Shown here piece after piece: positions 8,851 to 17,289 of a stretch of 64,000 bases of DNA. Under the pieces are notes generated by a model, which saw only the letters and a program-made list of their open reading frames with translations, was not told the DNA's origin and did not search any database. Location of the stretch: NCBI RefSeq assembly GCF_019645835.1, contig NZ_CP080998.1:2170001-2234000 (forward strand), given 5' to 3'. Made by a program: the position numbers and the translations under genes. This DNA comes from Mycolicibacterium holsaticum DSM 44478 = JCM 12374 (lineage in GTDB: Bacteria > Actinomycetota > Actinomycetes > Mycobacteriales > Mycobacteriaceae). Numbering within the stretch: the stretch's first letter is position 1; the number at the start of each line of letters is the position of its first letter.

Positions 8851-9396
8851 GTGGCACGAGACGATTGGCTCGTCGGAGGTGAGCGTCGCACCGCCGCCGC
8901 GGAGCGGGTCTATGCCGCCGCCACCGACCTCGTCCTGCGCGACGGCCTCGACGCCTTGGAGATCGACGTCCTCGCCGAGCGGGTGCACTGTTCCCGCGCG
9001 ACGATCTACCGCTACGCCGGGGGTAAGGCGCAGATCCGCGACGCCGTGCTGCTGCGGTTGGCGGCCCGCGTCGTCGACGCGGTCCGGGCCGCGGTCCACG
9101 ACCTCACCGGCACGCAACGCGTCGTGAAGGCGATCACCGTGGCGCTCGAGCACATCCGGGCCGACCCGATCCGGCAGATGATGATCGGGCTCACCACCGG
9201 TCGCGACCTAACCGAATTGCCGTCCTCGCCGGTGCTGGGCCGAATGGCTGCCGACCTCACCGGCATCACCGACGACGACGCGCAGGCCGCCCAGTGGATC
9301 GTTCGCGTCGTGATGGCGCTGGCGATCTGGCCCGTCGTCGACGACGACGTCGAACGTCACATGGTCGAACGGTTCGTCGCTCCCGCGTTCAGCTGA
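8851..9396 (+). CDS. TetR family regulator (Rv1776c-like)
   Basis: A 181-residue protein. The N-terminal helix-turn-helix ends in VHCSRATIYRYAGGKAQIRDAVLLR (shown by RATIYRYAGGK at about residues 49-59), typical of TetR. The C-terminal half is the ligand-binding helical domain. The GTG at 8851 follows a strong GAGGGAG ribosome site. It is transcribed away from cyp144, as Rv1776c is from Rv1777, and is its likely regulator. The effector is unknown. Its stop lies 7 bp from that of the convergent phosphodiesterase gene. Confidence 0.85.
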   Translation: MARDDWLVGGERRTAAAERVYAAATDLVLRDGLDALEIDVLAERVHCSRATIYRYAGGKAQIRDAVLLRLAARVVDAVRAAVHDLTGTQRVVKAITVALEHIRADPIRQMMIGLTTGRDLTELPSSPVLGRMAADLTGITDDDAQAAQWIVRVVMALAIWPVVDDDVERHMVERFVAPAFS

Positions 9397-9403
9397 TGCG
9401 TTG

Positions 9404-11569
9404 TCACGCAACGATTGCGGCGTTGCACTGCGGCTCAGCGGCGCCATCGCCGCAGGCCAGCAGCGCCAGATCCGGCACGTTGAGCTGCGCTGGGGGCCAG
9501 GTCGACGGCGGCGGGGCCACCAGCGGGAAGATGCTGGCGCCGGTCACCCCGGTCAGCCGCGCCACGATCTGCGCGGGAATGTTGGTCGCCACGTACAGCA
9601 GGTTGCCGACCAACTGCACCGGCACGACCGCCAGCCCGGCCAGCGCGCTGACGAGGAAGATGTCCTGCTTGGCGACCGCCTTCAGCTGATCGATCGTGTC
9701 GTAGGTGAACGTGTAGATGAAGTACGGAATCGAGGTGAAGATCGTCCGCACGCTCAGCGCGACGTTGGTGGCGATATCGGGGTAGCCGTTCATGTCGATG
9801 GCATCGAAGAGCGCCTGGTGCAGATCGACCGGGTCGACATCGCTGTCGCCGAGGGTGGTCAGCGAGACACCGTTGGAGTATGCCGGCGGCGTGACGCCGA
9901 ACAGGGTCAACACCGTGGGCGTCGTATCGACGATCTGGTACTGCAGGTTGATGTACCCGTCCTTGAAGTCCGAGCCCCTGGCGATCACGAACGTCGAAGT
10001 CTCGGTGGGCGTTTGGAAACCGTGACCGAAGCCCTTCTGCGGCTGATGACCGTGGTCGGTCACCACGATCACGGTCCAGTTCTCACACGGTCCGGTATTG
10101 CAGTCTTCGCGCTTGGCGATCTCGGCCATGATGTCGCCGATGTTCTCGTCGACGTTGCGGATCGCCTCCGCGTATTGCGGCGACGCGCCGCCGTAGTTGT
10201 GGCCGTTCTCGTCGACGCCGACGAAGTAGGTGAACATGAACGTCGGCGTGCCGGTCTGGGTGTTGCGGATCGCCTCGACGGTGGCCGCACCGACCGCGTC
10301 GTCGGTGAGGAACCAACTGGAGTCACCGGGCACCTGGGGGATGAAGATGATCTGGTCGGCGGGAATCGAACCGGCGCCGGCGATATCGGCGATGACGTTC
10401 CAGTTGGCGATCGTGATGGTCTGAATGTTCGGGTCGTGCGACTCGAGCAGGTTGAACACCGTCGGCCAGCGGTCGTAGGTGCCCGGGGTGAACACGTTGT
10501 TGACCACACCCGTCGTCTCACCCCACACGCCGGTCAGGATCGCCGACCACGACGGGTTGGAGATCGTGGTGTGCCCGACGATGCTGGCCGCCGCGGTGGT
10601 GCCGTCGGCCATCAGCGCGAAGAAGTTGTCGTTCTCGGGGTCGGCGAGAATTCTGCCCAGGTTGGTCCCGTCGACGCCGATCACCAGCACGTAGGGCGTG
10701 CCGGTGGCTTGCGCTGACGGGCTCGAGATCTGGGTGACGGTGTACTGCGCGGCCGGCGGTGCGGTCTGCTGAGACGATCCCTGTTCGAACTCACCTCGCG
10801 CGGCCGCCAGCATCGCCCACAGCGCAGGGGCTTGAAGCGGCGCTCCGGTGTCCAGGCCCATCAGCGGTCCCAGCACGGCGGCCACCGTCTCGGTGACGAG
10901 GCTGACCAAGGTGGGCCGCGGTTGCGTCACCGCCGCAGCGGCGGCCTCCGGGGTCGTCAAAGTCGTGAACGTCGCCGTGGGGTTGGGGTTGGACGCCGTG
11001 GTGGTGAATGTCGTGGTCGTCGGCGGCTGCGCGACGTCATCGGCGGCGTTGTCGACCTCGGCCGCGATGTTCGGCTGTGCCTTCTCTTCCTGCGCGCGGG
11101 TGAACCGTTCGACGGCGTCGGTGACCAACGATTGGACGTCACGCGGGGCGTCGGCGATTCTCGACGCGCGCGAGTCGTGTGTGTTCGTCGCCGGTTGGTC
11201 ATCCGCGTCGCCGTCTGCCAAGTCGAGCGCGGCGTCGTCCTGCGACGCCTCAGCGTCCTCCTCGGCTTCCTCCTGCGCGTCAGCGTCTTGTTCTTGTTCG
11301 GCGTCGCTGTCCGCGGCGGCGTCTTCGGTCGGGTCCGACGCGGCGGTGTCGTCGGACTCGGCGGGCGACGTCGCATCCTCGGTGGAAGACGTGGTGGTCG
11401 ACGTCGACGATTCGCTGGATGCCGACGACTCGCTCGGCGACGAACTGCTCGTGGACGAGGTGCCCGAGGTGTCGGCGAACGCGACGGCCGGAGCGTTGGC
11501 GATGGCGAACCCGACGCCTAACGTCACCGCCAGGGCCCCGACGCGGCCGATGTGGTTGGCGTACCCCAT
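9404..11569 (-). CDS. Secreted type I phosphodiesterase/nucleotide pyrophosphatase family protein
   Basis: A 721-residue exported protein. A signal peptide (to about residue 32, ending PAVAFA) is followed by roughly 100 residues of Ser/Thr/Asp/Glu-rich, disordered sequence. The catalytic domain of the alkaline phosphatase superfamily then begins at GVDGTNLGRI. Metal-ligand segments are visible: the aspartate in GVDGTN, the Thr/Ser nucleophile region GHTTISNPSWSAILTG, DENGHNYGG and VVTDHGHQP. These fit nucleotide pyrophosphatase/phosphodiesterases that cut phosphodiesters outside the cell. The ATG at 11569 has GGAAGGAAA upstream. Codon bias and GC match the neighbours. The substrate is not inferable. 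Confidence 0.85.
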   Translation of the reverse strand: MGYANHIGRVGALAVTLGVGFAIANAPAVAFADTSGTSSTSSSSPSESSASSESSTSTTTSSTEDATSPAESDDTAASDPTEDAAADSDAEQEQDADAQEEAEEDAEASQDDAALDLADGDADDQPATNTHDSRASRIADAPRDVQSLVTDAVERFTRAQEEKAQPNIAAEVDNAADDVAQPPTTTTFTTTASNPNPTATFTTLTTPEAAAAAVTQPRPTLVSLVTETVAAVLGPLMGLDTGAPLQAPALWAMLAAARGEFEQGSSQQTAPPAAQYTVTQISSPSAQATGTPYVLVIGVDGTNLGRILADPENDNFFALMADGTTAAASIVGHTTISNPSWSAILTGVWGETTGVVNNVFTPGTYDRWPTVFNLLESHDPNIQTITIANWNVIADIAGAGSIPADQIIFIPQVPGDSSWFLTDDAVGAATVEAIRNTQTGTPTFMFTYFVGVDENGHNYGGASPQYAEAIRNVDENIGDIMAEIAKREDCNTGPCENWTVIVVTDHGHQPQKGFGHGFQTPTETSTFVIARGSDFKDGYINLQYQIVDTTPTVLTLFGVTPPAYSNGVSLTTLGDSDVDPVDLHQALFDAIDMNGYPDIATNVALSVRTIFTSIPYFIYTFTYDTIDQLKAVAKQDIFLVSALAGLAVVPVQLVGNLLYVATNIPAQIVARLTGVTGASIFPLVAPPPSTWPPAQLNVPDLALLACGDGAAEPQCNAAIVA

Positions 11570-11732
11570 GGTGGTTTCCTTCCATGCCCGCGCGACGCGA
11601 AGCGGTGCAGCGAATTATTGACGTTTGCAGCAAATTACCGCTTCCGGCGCGCGGTGTACGCGACTTCGAAGAACACGCGACGAAGATGTTCGATCGCGTT
11701 CGCTGTACCCCACCGAGGAGCTCCAGCAAACG

Positions 11733-13382
11733 CTATTGGGTCGGGCGGAGCACGACCACGCCCGGCACGGTCTGCAGGTACTCGGCCAGCGGTTGATCGA
11801 TGACCTTCTCGTGCGCGCGTAACGACGAGGCGTTGCGGAACACCGGCCCGTCGGGTGTGGCGACGAAGATGCCGACGTGGGTGACGTCGAGGCCGCCGTC
11901 TTCGGCGAACGCCCCGATGTAGTCACCCGTGCGCAGTTGGCTCAGCACGCCGCCGTCGACCTGGGAACTGGGAATGTAGGAAATGGTCCTGGGCACCACC
12001 GGTAGCCCGGGTAGGTAGAGGCCGCCTGAGTCCTTTTCGTTGAGGTTCTTGTGCACCTCAATCACGTTGGGGCTCAACGTCGCGGTGACGTCGGTCGCCA
12101 CTGCGGGCGATGCGGCGGCCCAGTCGGTGAAGAAGTGCTTCCTGTTCTGGAATGCGACGACGCCGTTTTTGTAGCGCACGTCGATGAGCGCGTCGAGGAA
12201 CTCCTCGCGATTGCTCGCCCGCTTCAGCGCTTCGACGTAGTCGGCATAGGTGAAGCAGTCCACCTTCTCCAACTCCACCACCAGCTTCTCCGGCGCGTTC
12301 GCGGAGCCGACGAGAGTGTCTGCGCCATAAGGCGTTCCAACGAACTGCTGCGAAATCGCGTCGGCGCCTGCACCGGCCGCACCGTTCCTGGCCGTCAGCA
12401 TCCTCTCGAGGATCTGTGCGCTCTGTTCGGAGATCTGAACCTCGAGCGCCGTGTTCGTCACCGCGCCAGGGTAATTCGCAACAGGAATCGGAGTAGGCTC
12501 GGCGTATCCGATCGGCAGGAGCACATCACCGGATGTCGTCAGGTAGTAGACCTCCCACCGGTGATAGCCGGTGAACGCGGCGGGGTCGGCGGCCATGGCG
12601 GCGGCGTAGTCGTTGATGGCCCGTACATAGTTGTTCGAGTTGTTGTACCGGTACAGCGCGTGATCGCGGTTTCCGGCGAACCCGTTGGCGGCCAAGTAGC
12701 GTCCTGCCGCCATGATGCTGTCGCGCGGCGAGTGGATGTCCCCGCCCGCGCCGAACGTGGCGAACGTGGCGGGCATGAACTGCATAGGACCCTGCGCGCC
12801 CGCGGTACTCACCCCGGCGACGCGGCCGAACGCGGTTTCGACGAGGTTGATGGCCGCCAGATAGTTCCAGTCGACACCGAACTCCGCTTCGGCCTCCCGG
12901 TAGTAATCCATGAGTTCGGCCGCCGGTGTGGGCGCGACGATCCGCCACGCCGGCAGGGTGTCCTTCGGCCGGCTCATCACGCCGAGTTCCCGGCGCGCGT
13001 TGACATTGAGGTCGTAGACCCCCAGGAGCTCGGGCGGGATCCGTGGACGCACGATCGGGTCCCATTCAGGATGGCGTCCGATGGCCCGGTAGGCCGCTTG
13101 CTGCCGTTGCGCCGCCGCCGTCAGCGCCGCCTCCGAGGACGACGGGTCGCGCAACGCATGTTCGTCGGCAACCAGGCCCTCGGCGATGTCGACGGGGTCG
13201 GACGCGAGCTCACGGTGCGGGGGCTCGGCAGCGGGTGCGGGGTTCGCGGGTGCCGCTGTCGTCGTGGCGGATGTTTCCGGCCGCTCCGAGGTCGAGCATC
13301 CGACGAGGACCGACAACATCATGGCGATGCCCGCGACAGCAACAATCCTGGCGATTTCAGATCGGGGCCCACCGGCATTCAT
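11733..13382 (-). CDS. Lipoprotein with lytic transglycosylase and DUF1460 domains
   Basis: A 549-residue protein with lipobox VLVGC (Cys29). Residues about 150-293 form a soluble lytic transglycosylase (SLT) domain: NYLAAINLVETAFG with catalytic Glu182, then GAQGPMQFMPATFATFG. From about residue 340 a DUF1460 domain of the NlpC/P60-like clan follows, with probable catalytic Cys376 (EKVDCFTYADY) and a later DVTHVGIFV histidine. Together they would cut both glycan and peptide parts of peptidoglycan from the outer membrane face. The link AEPTPIPVANYPGA (294-307) resembles the start of a mature secreted protein, so the fusion may be recent. No partner gene is obvious; a DUF732 gene lies upstream. 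Confidence 0.8.
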   Translation of the reverse strand: MNAGGPRSEIARIVAVAGIAMMLSVLVGCSTSERPETSATTTAAPANPAPAAEPPHRELASDPVDIAEGLVADEHALRDPSSSEAALTAAAQRQQAAYRAIGRHPEWDPIVRPRIPPELLGVYDLNVNARRELGVMSRPKDTLPAWRIVAPTPAAELMDYYREAEAEFGVDWNYLAAINLVETAFGRVAGVSTAGAQGPMQFMPATFATFGAGGDIHSPRDSIMAAGRYLAANGFAGNRDHALYRYNNSNNYVRAINDYAAAMAADPAAFTGYHRWEVYYLTTSGDVLLPIGYAEPTPIPVANYPGAVTNTALEVQISEQSAQILERMLTARNGAAGAGADAISQQFVGTPYGADTLVGSANAPEKLVVELEKVDCFTYADYVEALKRASNREEFLDALIDVRYKNGVVAFQNRKHFFTDWAAASPAVATDVTATLSPNVIEVHKNLNEKDSGGLYLPGLPVVPRTISYIPSSQVDGGVLSQLRTGDYIGAFAEDGGLDVTHVGIFVATPDGPVFRNASSLRAHEKVIDQPLAEYLQTVPGVVVLRPTQ

Positions 13383-13402
13383 TGCCGTCGAAGTTTAGCG
13401 GT

Positions 13403-13705
13403 TCAGGTTTGGTGGGGCTCCGGGCAGAAGTACAGCCGAGCACCGGCCACGATGAAGTTCGACAGCGTTTCGTCTTTCGTCGTGATGTCCAACTTCTCGG
13501 CCACCGCCGACGCATCGGCGCCGCGCGCGAGTTGCGCGCATACGTCGCGGGCCAGGGTGCTCAGGGTCGCGCAGTTGCCGGTGAAACCTACCGAGGTCAT
13601 GCTGCGGCAGAAATCGTCGTCGGGTGATGCGGCAGCGTGGGGTGCGGCCAACAGCGAGCCGATTCCTAGCACCAACAGCGCTGTGTGTCGCGCAAGCGTC
13701 GTCAT
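13403..13705 (-). CDS. DUF732 domain secreted protein
   Basis: A 100-residue exported protein: signal peptide to about residue 26 (ending AAPHAAA), then a DUF732 domain of about 70 residues with cysteines that probably form disulfides (DDFCRSMTSVGFTGNC, ARDVCAQL, LYFCPE). DUF732 is a family largely confined to mycobacteria and of unknown function. The ATG at 13705 has AGGAAAG upstream. It precedes the transglycosylase lipoprotein by 20 bp on the same strand, so the two are probably cotranscribed, which hints at an envelope role. Confidence 0.85.
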   Translation of the reverse strand: MTTLARHTALLVLGIGSLLAAPHAAASPDDDFCRSMTSVGFTGNCATLSTLARDVCAQLARGADASAVAEKLDITTKDETLSNFIVAGARLYFCPEPHQT

Positions 13706-13837
13706 GTCATGTCTTTCCTACCGCTTTACTACCCGCTTCTGGTCGCGGCAGGCGCGATTGGATGCAGATTGACACAGGAGCGTGACCGAGGCCGGGATTG
13801 CTGCTTGGCGTCAGAGGCGTGATGACAGACTGCTGGC

Positions 13838-15118
13838 ATGGCGTGGGATTTCAGCACCGAACCGGAATTTCAGGAAAAGCTCGACTGGGTCAAGCAGTTC
13901 TGCGAGGAGAAGGTCGAACCGCTCGATCACGTGTTTCCGCACGCGGTGCGCTCACCGGACCCCGCGGTCAAGGCCTATGTGCGTGAGCTGCAGCAGGAGG
14001 TCAAGGACCAGGGCCTGTGGGCGATCTTCCTGGACCGCGAACTCGGCGGCCCCGGCTACGGACAGCTCAAGCTCGGCCTGCTCAACGAGGTCATCGGACG
14101 CTACGCCGGCGCCCCGCACATGTTCGGGGCGTCCGCACCCGACACCGGCAACATGGAGATGCTCGCCGCGTACGGCACCGAGGAGCAGAAGCAACGCTGG
14201 CTCAAGCCGCTGCTCAACCAGGACATGTTCTCGGCCTACTCGATGACCGAACCCCAGGGTGGCAGCGACCCCAACCTGTTCAAGACCCACGCCGTGCGCG
14301 ACGGTGACGAATGGGTGATCAACGGCGAGAAGTGGTTCACCTCGGCCGGCCGCGTCGCCGACATCCTCTTCGTGATGTGCACCAACGGCATGTTCGTGGT
14401 GCCGCGCAAGGCGCCGGGCGTGGAGATCATGCCCGAACCGCGCAACCACAACCACATCGTCTACCGCGACGTGCGGGTGCCGCTCGATCATCTTCTGGGC
14501 CCGGAGGACGGCGCGAAGATGCTGGCGCAGCGGCGTCTGGGCGGCGGGCGCATCCACCACGCCATGCGCACCATCGCGCAGTGCAACCTGGCCTTCGACA
14601 TGATGTGCGAGCGGGCGCTGAGCCGCGAATCGCACGGCAAGGTCATCTCCGAACACCAGATGGTGCAGGAGAAGATCGCCGAGTCCTACGCGATGATCAA
14701 GATGCTGCGACTGTTCGTGCTGGAGACCGCGTGGAAGATCGACCAGACCTCGACGCAGGAGGCGCGCACCGACATCGCCGCCGTCAAGTTCACGATGGCG
14801 CGGGTGCTGCGCGACGTGTCGTTCAACGCGCTGCACATCCTCGGCTCGCTGGGCACCACCGACCTCACCCCGATCCAGGCGATGTACGCCGGTGCGCCGA
14901 CGATGGGCATCGCCGACGGCGTCGACGAGGTGCACATGGCCACCGTCGCGCGCCGGGTGCTGCGGGACTACCAGCCGCACGACGGCAACTTCCCGACGGA
15001 GTTCCTGCCCTACAAGCGCGAGGCCGCGCGCAAGAAGCTGCAACCCGTGCTGGATGCGCGCCCCGAATTGGCGGCCGCCGCCGAGGCCTACCGCAAGTAC
15101 CTCGCCGGTCGCCGCTGA
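13838..15118 (+). CDS. Acyl-CoA dehydrogenase (FadE family)
   Basis: A 426-residue acyl-CoA dehydrogenase, full length. It shows the FAD/substrate motifs YSMTEPQGGSDPNLFKT and EWVINGEKWFTSAG, then the C-terminal helical domain with LHILGSLGTTDLTPIQAMY. The enzyme would oxidise an acyl-CoA to the 2,3-enoyl-CoA with FAD, passing electrons to an ETF. Chain length cannot be judged. No deletion was found on inspection. The gene stands alone apart from a small membrane protein 24 bp downstream. Confidence 0.9.
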   Translation: MAWDFSTEPEFQEKLDWVKQFCEEKVEPLDHVFPHAVRSPDPAVKAYVRELQQEVKDQGLWAIFLDRELGGPGYGQLKLGLLNEVIGRYAGAPHMFGASAPDTGNMEMLAAYGTEEQKQRWLKPLLNQDMFSAYSMTEPQGGSDPNLFKTHAVRDGDEWVINGEKWFTSAGRVADILFVMCTNGMFVVPRKAPGVEIMPEPRNHNHIVYRDVRVPLDHLLGPEDGAKMLAQRRLGGGRIHHAMRTIAQCNLAFDMMCERALSRESHGKVISEHQMVQEKIAESYAMIKMLRLFVLETAWKIDQTSTQEARTDIAAVKFTMARVLRDVSFNALHILGSLGTTDLTPIQAMYAGAPTMGIADGVDEVHMATVARRVLRDYQPHDGNFPTEFLPYKREAARKKLQPVLDARPELAAAAEAYRKYLAGRR

Positions 15119-15142
15119 CAACGCTGCCCCTAGGGTGAAACC

Positions 15143-15328
15143 ATGCGAATCGCCATAGCCGTCATCGGAGTGATCGTCGCGGCGTTCGGCCTTCTGTTCG
15201 CGCTGCAGGGTTTCGGCATGGTGGGCGGCAGCCCGATGAGCAACACCACGACCTGGTCCATTCTGGGTCCCCTCATCGCGCTGGTCGGGATCGTCCTGGT
15301 GGTCGGCGCCCTGCGTCGAAAGCCGTAG
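15143..15328 (+). CDS. Small two-helix membrane protein
   Basis: A 61-residue protein with two hydrophobic segments (about 3-25 and 38-57), a short polar loop and a basic tail (LRRKP). The ATG at 15143 lies 24 bp after the acyl-CoA dehydrogenase stop, so it is probably cotranscribed. Small proteins of this plan are common in mycobacteria and have no known function. The regular spacing and high-GC codon use support coding. Confidence 0.7.
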   Translation: MRIAIAVIGVIVAAFGLLFALQGFGMVGGSPMSNTTTWSILGPLIALVGIVLVVGALRRKP

Positions 15329-15469
15329 CCCAGAAATATTTTTTCCGTCGCTCGGGTCTGTAACTACTACGGCCGAATTAGCGATGAAACTGTCGAGCGC
15401 CGCGACTGCTGGAAACAGGCACCAGCGTTGGGGGAGTCGACGCGCATGTTTTGAAGGAGCAAACGCACA

Positions 15470-17239
15470 ATGGGTGCACCGCTTGAATTTTGCTCGAAGC
15501 GTGGCGTGGTCGCCGTTCTGGCGTCCGGAATCGTCATCTCGCTGACAGCCCTTACCGGAGGAATAGCACCGGCGCTGGCCAAGCCGGGATCGGACGACCC
15601 GAGTGGGCCGACGACGACTGTCATGGCGCCCGCGCCGAAGGCCAAAGAGCCCAAGCAGGAGGAGGCGCCCAAGGCCCCCAAGGCGCCCAAGGAGGACGCG
15701 CCCAAACAGCAGGCTCCGGAACCGAAGGGCCCGGCCCCCGCGGTAGAGGCGCCCGCGCCGCCGTCACAGCCGGCCCCGCAGACCCAGGCGCCACAGACGC
15801 AGGCCCCGAAGACCCAGGCCCCGCAGACGCAGGCCCCGCAGACGCAGGCCCCGAAGACGCAGGCCCCGGAGACGCAGGCCCCGTCCGCCGTCGAGCAGCC
15901 CGAACCCGAGCCGCAGACCCAGGCGCCGAAGACCACCGTCGGCACCACGGTGCAGCCCACCGAACCGGCCGTCACCGCCGAGCCGGAACCGTCGGCCACC
16001 AACGAGTCCAAGCCGTCGAGCACCGCCGAGCGCTCACCGGCCGGCTCCGCTGCCCCCAGCACCGAGAGCAAGGTTGCGCGTACCACGCAGGCCGACGCCG
16101 ATGCGCCGCCGACGTCGGGCACGTCGGTGGCCCCGTCCGAGGCGCTCGCACCCGACACCGAGGCCAGCAAGGCGCCGTCGTCGCCCAGCAGCGAGTCGCC
16201 GACCTCGGAGAGCAAGACCACGACCCGCGACGGCGAATCCGAGACGCCGACGGTGTCGATCTCGCAGGCCGCCAAGCAGATCAAGACACTGGAGCCCGAA
16301 ACCCTCGAGGCCCCGGCCGAGGACGTGAAGCTGGCCAAGAGCGCCGAGCCGATCCTCGAGAAGCAGCCCGAGCCGGCCGCTGAAAAGGACGTCGCCGCGT
16401 TCGCGAACTCGATCCAAACCAGCCTGAAGATCCCGGGCCTGGACATCGGGGCGAGCGCCAAGACCGAATTCGGCGTCGAGCGTCGTGCCGAGCGTCGCCA
16501 GGCCGAGTTCGTCAGCAACGTACGCCAGTGGCGTCCGGAATGGATCGAGTACGACAGGTACTACCGCCCGATCATCGCCAACCCGTTCCGGGCTCCGGTG
16601 CGGATCGTCTACGTCTACGACATGCGGCCCCGCATCATGTACATCCCGCCGCTGTCGCGGATCGTGCTGGAGGCCGCCAGGTTCGCCGCCTACAGCTTCA
16701 CCGCGGCGATCCTCAACCCGATCAATGCGGCCATCGACACCGCCCAGGCCCTCACCAACATCGCGGTGGGCAGCTTCTTCGGCGGTGGCTACTACCCGGG
16801 TGCCGGGCTGCCGTTGCCGCCGCCTCCGCCGCGGGTGCTGCGTTACGACAACGTGCCCGTACAGGTGCGTTACTCAGATGCGACCTACCAACCCTTCCGA
16901 GTCCGTCGGATCGTCGATGTCGGCGAGGACGCCCGGTTCGGTGAGCGCAAGGTCCTTCTCGACGGTGCGACGCCGGCATGGGGCGTGTGGACCCAGACGC
17001 CAAGCGGTGAACGGCAATTCGAGGTGCACCGGACCCAGCAGTTCCCGGGTCTGGAGGAGCCCCAAGAGGGTCCGCTGCCGGGCGACTACCGTCTGCAGCT
17101 GGCATCCGACGAGTCGTCGTCGGCCGGCCTGACCGGACGCGACATCTTCCTGATGGTCGCGGCCGGGGTGATCGGCACGCTGGGCTTCGGCGCCATCGGG
17201 TTGGCGTTCTTCCTGGGACGTCGACGGCCTGAACACTGA
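15470..17239 (+). CDS. Proline/threonine-rich surface protein with C-terminal anchor
   Basis: A 589-residue protein. The signal sequence ends near ALA37-KPG. Residues about 45-320 are low complexity, rich in Pro, Ala, Lys, Glu and Thr, with a run of TQAP(K/Q/E) pentads at 104-138. A folded region follows (about 330-545), including YYRPIIANPFRAPVRIVYVYD. A transmembrane segment (GRDIFLMVAAGVIGTLGFGA onward) and a short basic tail end the protein. It should span the cell wall with its C-terminus in the membrane. GAAGGAG precedes the ATG. I do not recognise the folded part. No sortase signal is present. Confidence 0.75.
   Translation: MGAPLEFCSKRGVVAVLASGIVISLTALTGGIAPALAKPGSDDPSGPTTTVMAPAPKAKEPKQEEAPKAPKAPKEDAPKQQAPEPKGPAPAVEAPAPPSQPAPQTQAPQTQAPKTQAPQTQAPQTQAPKTQAPETQAPSAVEQPEPEPQTQAPKTTVGTTVQPTEPAVTAEPEPSATNESKPSSTAERSPAGSAAPSTESKVARTTQADADAPPTSGTSVAPSEALAPDTEASKAPSSPSSESPTSESKTTTRDGESETPTVSISQAAKQIKTLEPETLEAPAEDVKLAKSAEPILEKQPEPAAEKDVAAFANSIQTSLKIPGLDIGASAKTEFGVERRAERRQAEFVSNVRQWRPEWIEYDRYYRPIIANPFRAPVRIVYVYDMRPRIMYIPPLSRIVLEAARFAAYSFTAAILNPINAAIDTAQALTNIAVGSFFGGGYYPGAGLPLPPPPPRVLRYDNVPVQVRYSDATYQPFRVRRIVDVGEDARFGERKVLLDGATPAWGVWTQTPSGERQFEVHRTQQFPGLEEPQEGPLPGDYRLQLASDESSSAGLTGRDIFLMVAAGVIGTLGFGAIGLAFFLGRRRPEH
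15779..15883 (+). repeat. TQAP pentapeptide repeat (15-bp units)
   Basis: About seven tandem 15-base units based on cagacgcaggccccg encode TQAP followed by Q, K or E. The units differ by single bases, so the array is prone to expand or contract in steps that keep the frame. Confidence 0.9.
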
Positions 17240-17289
17240 GATCGCGCCTCGGGCACCGCTGCCATCGCTAGGTGATGCATGATGGGGCG

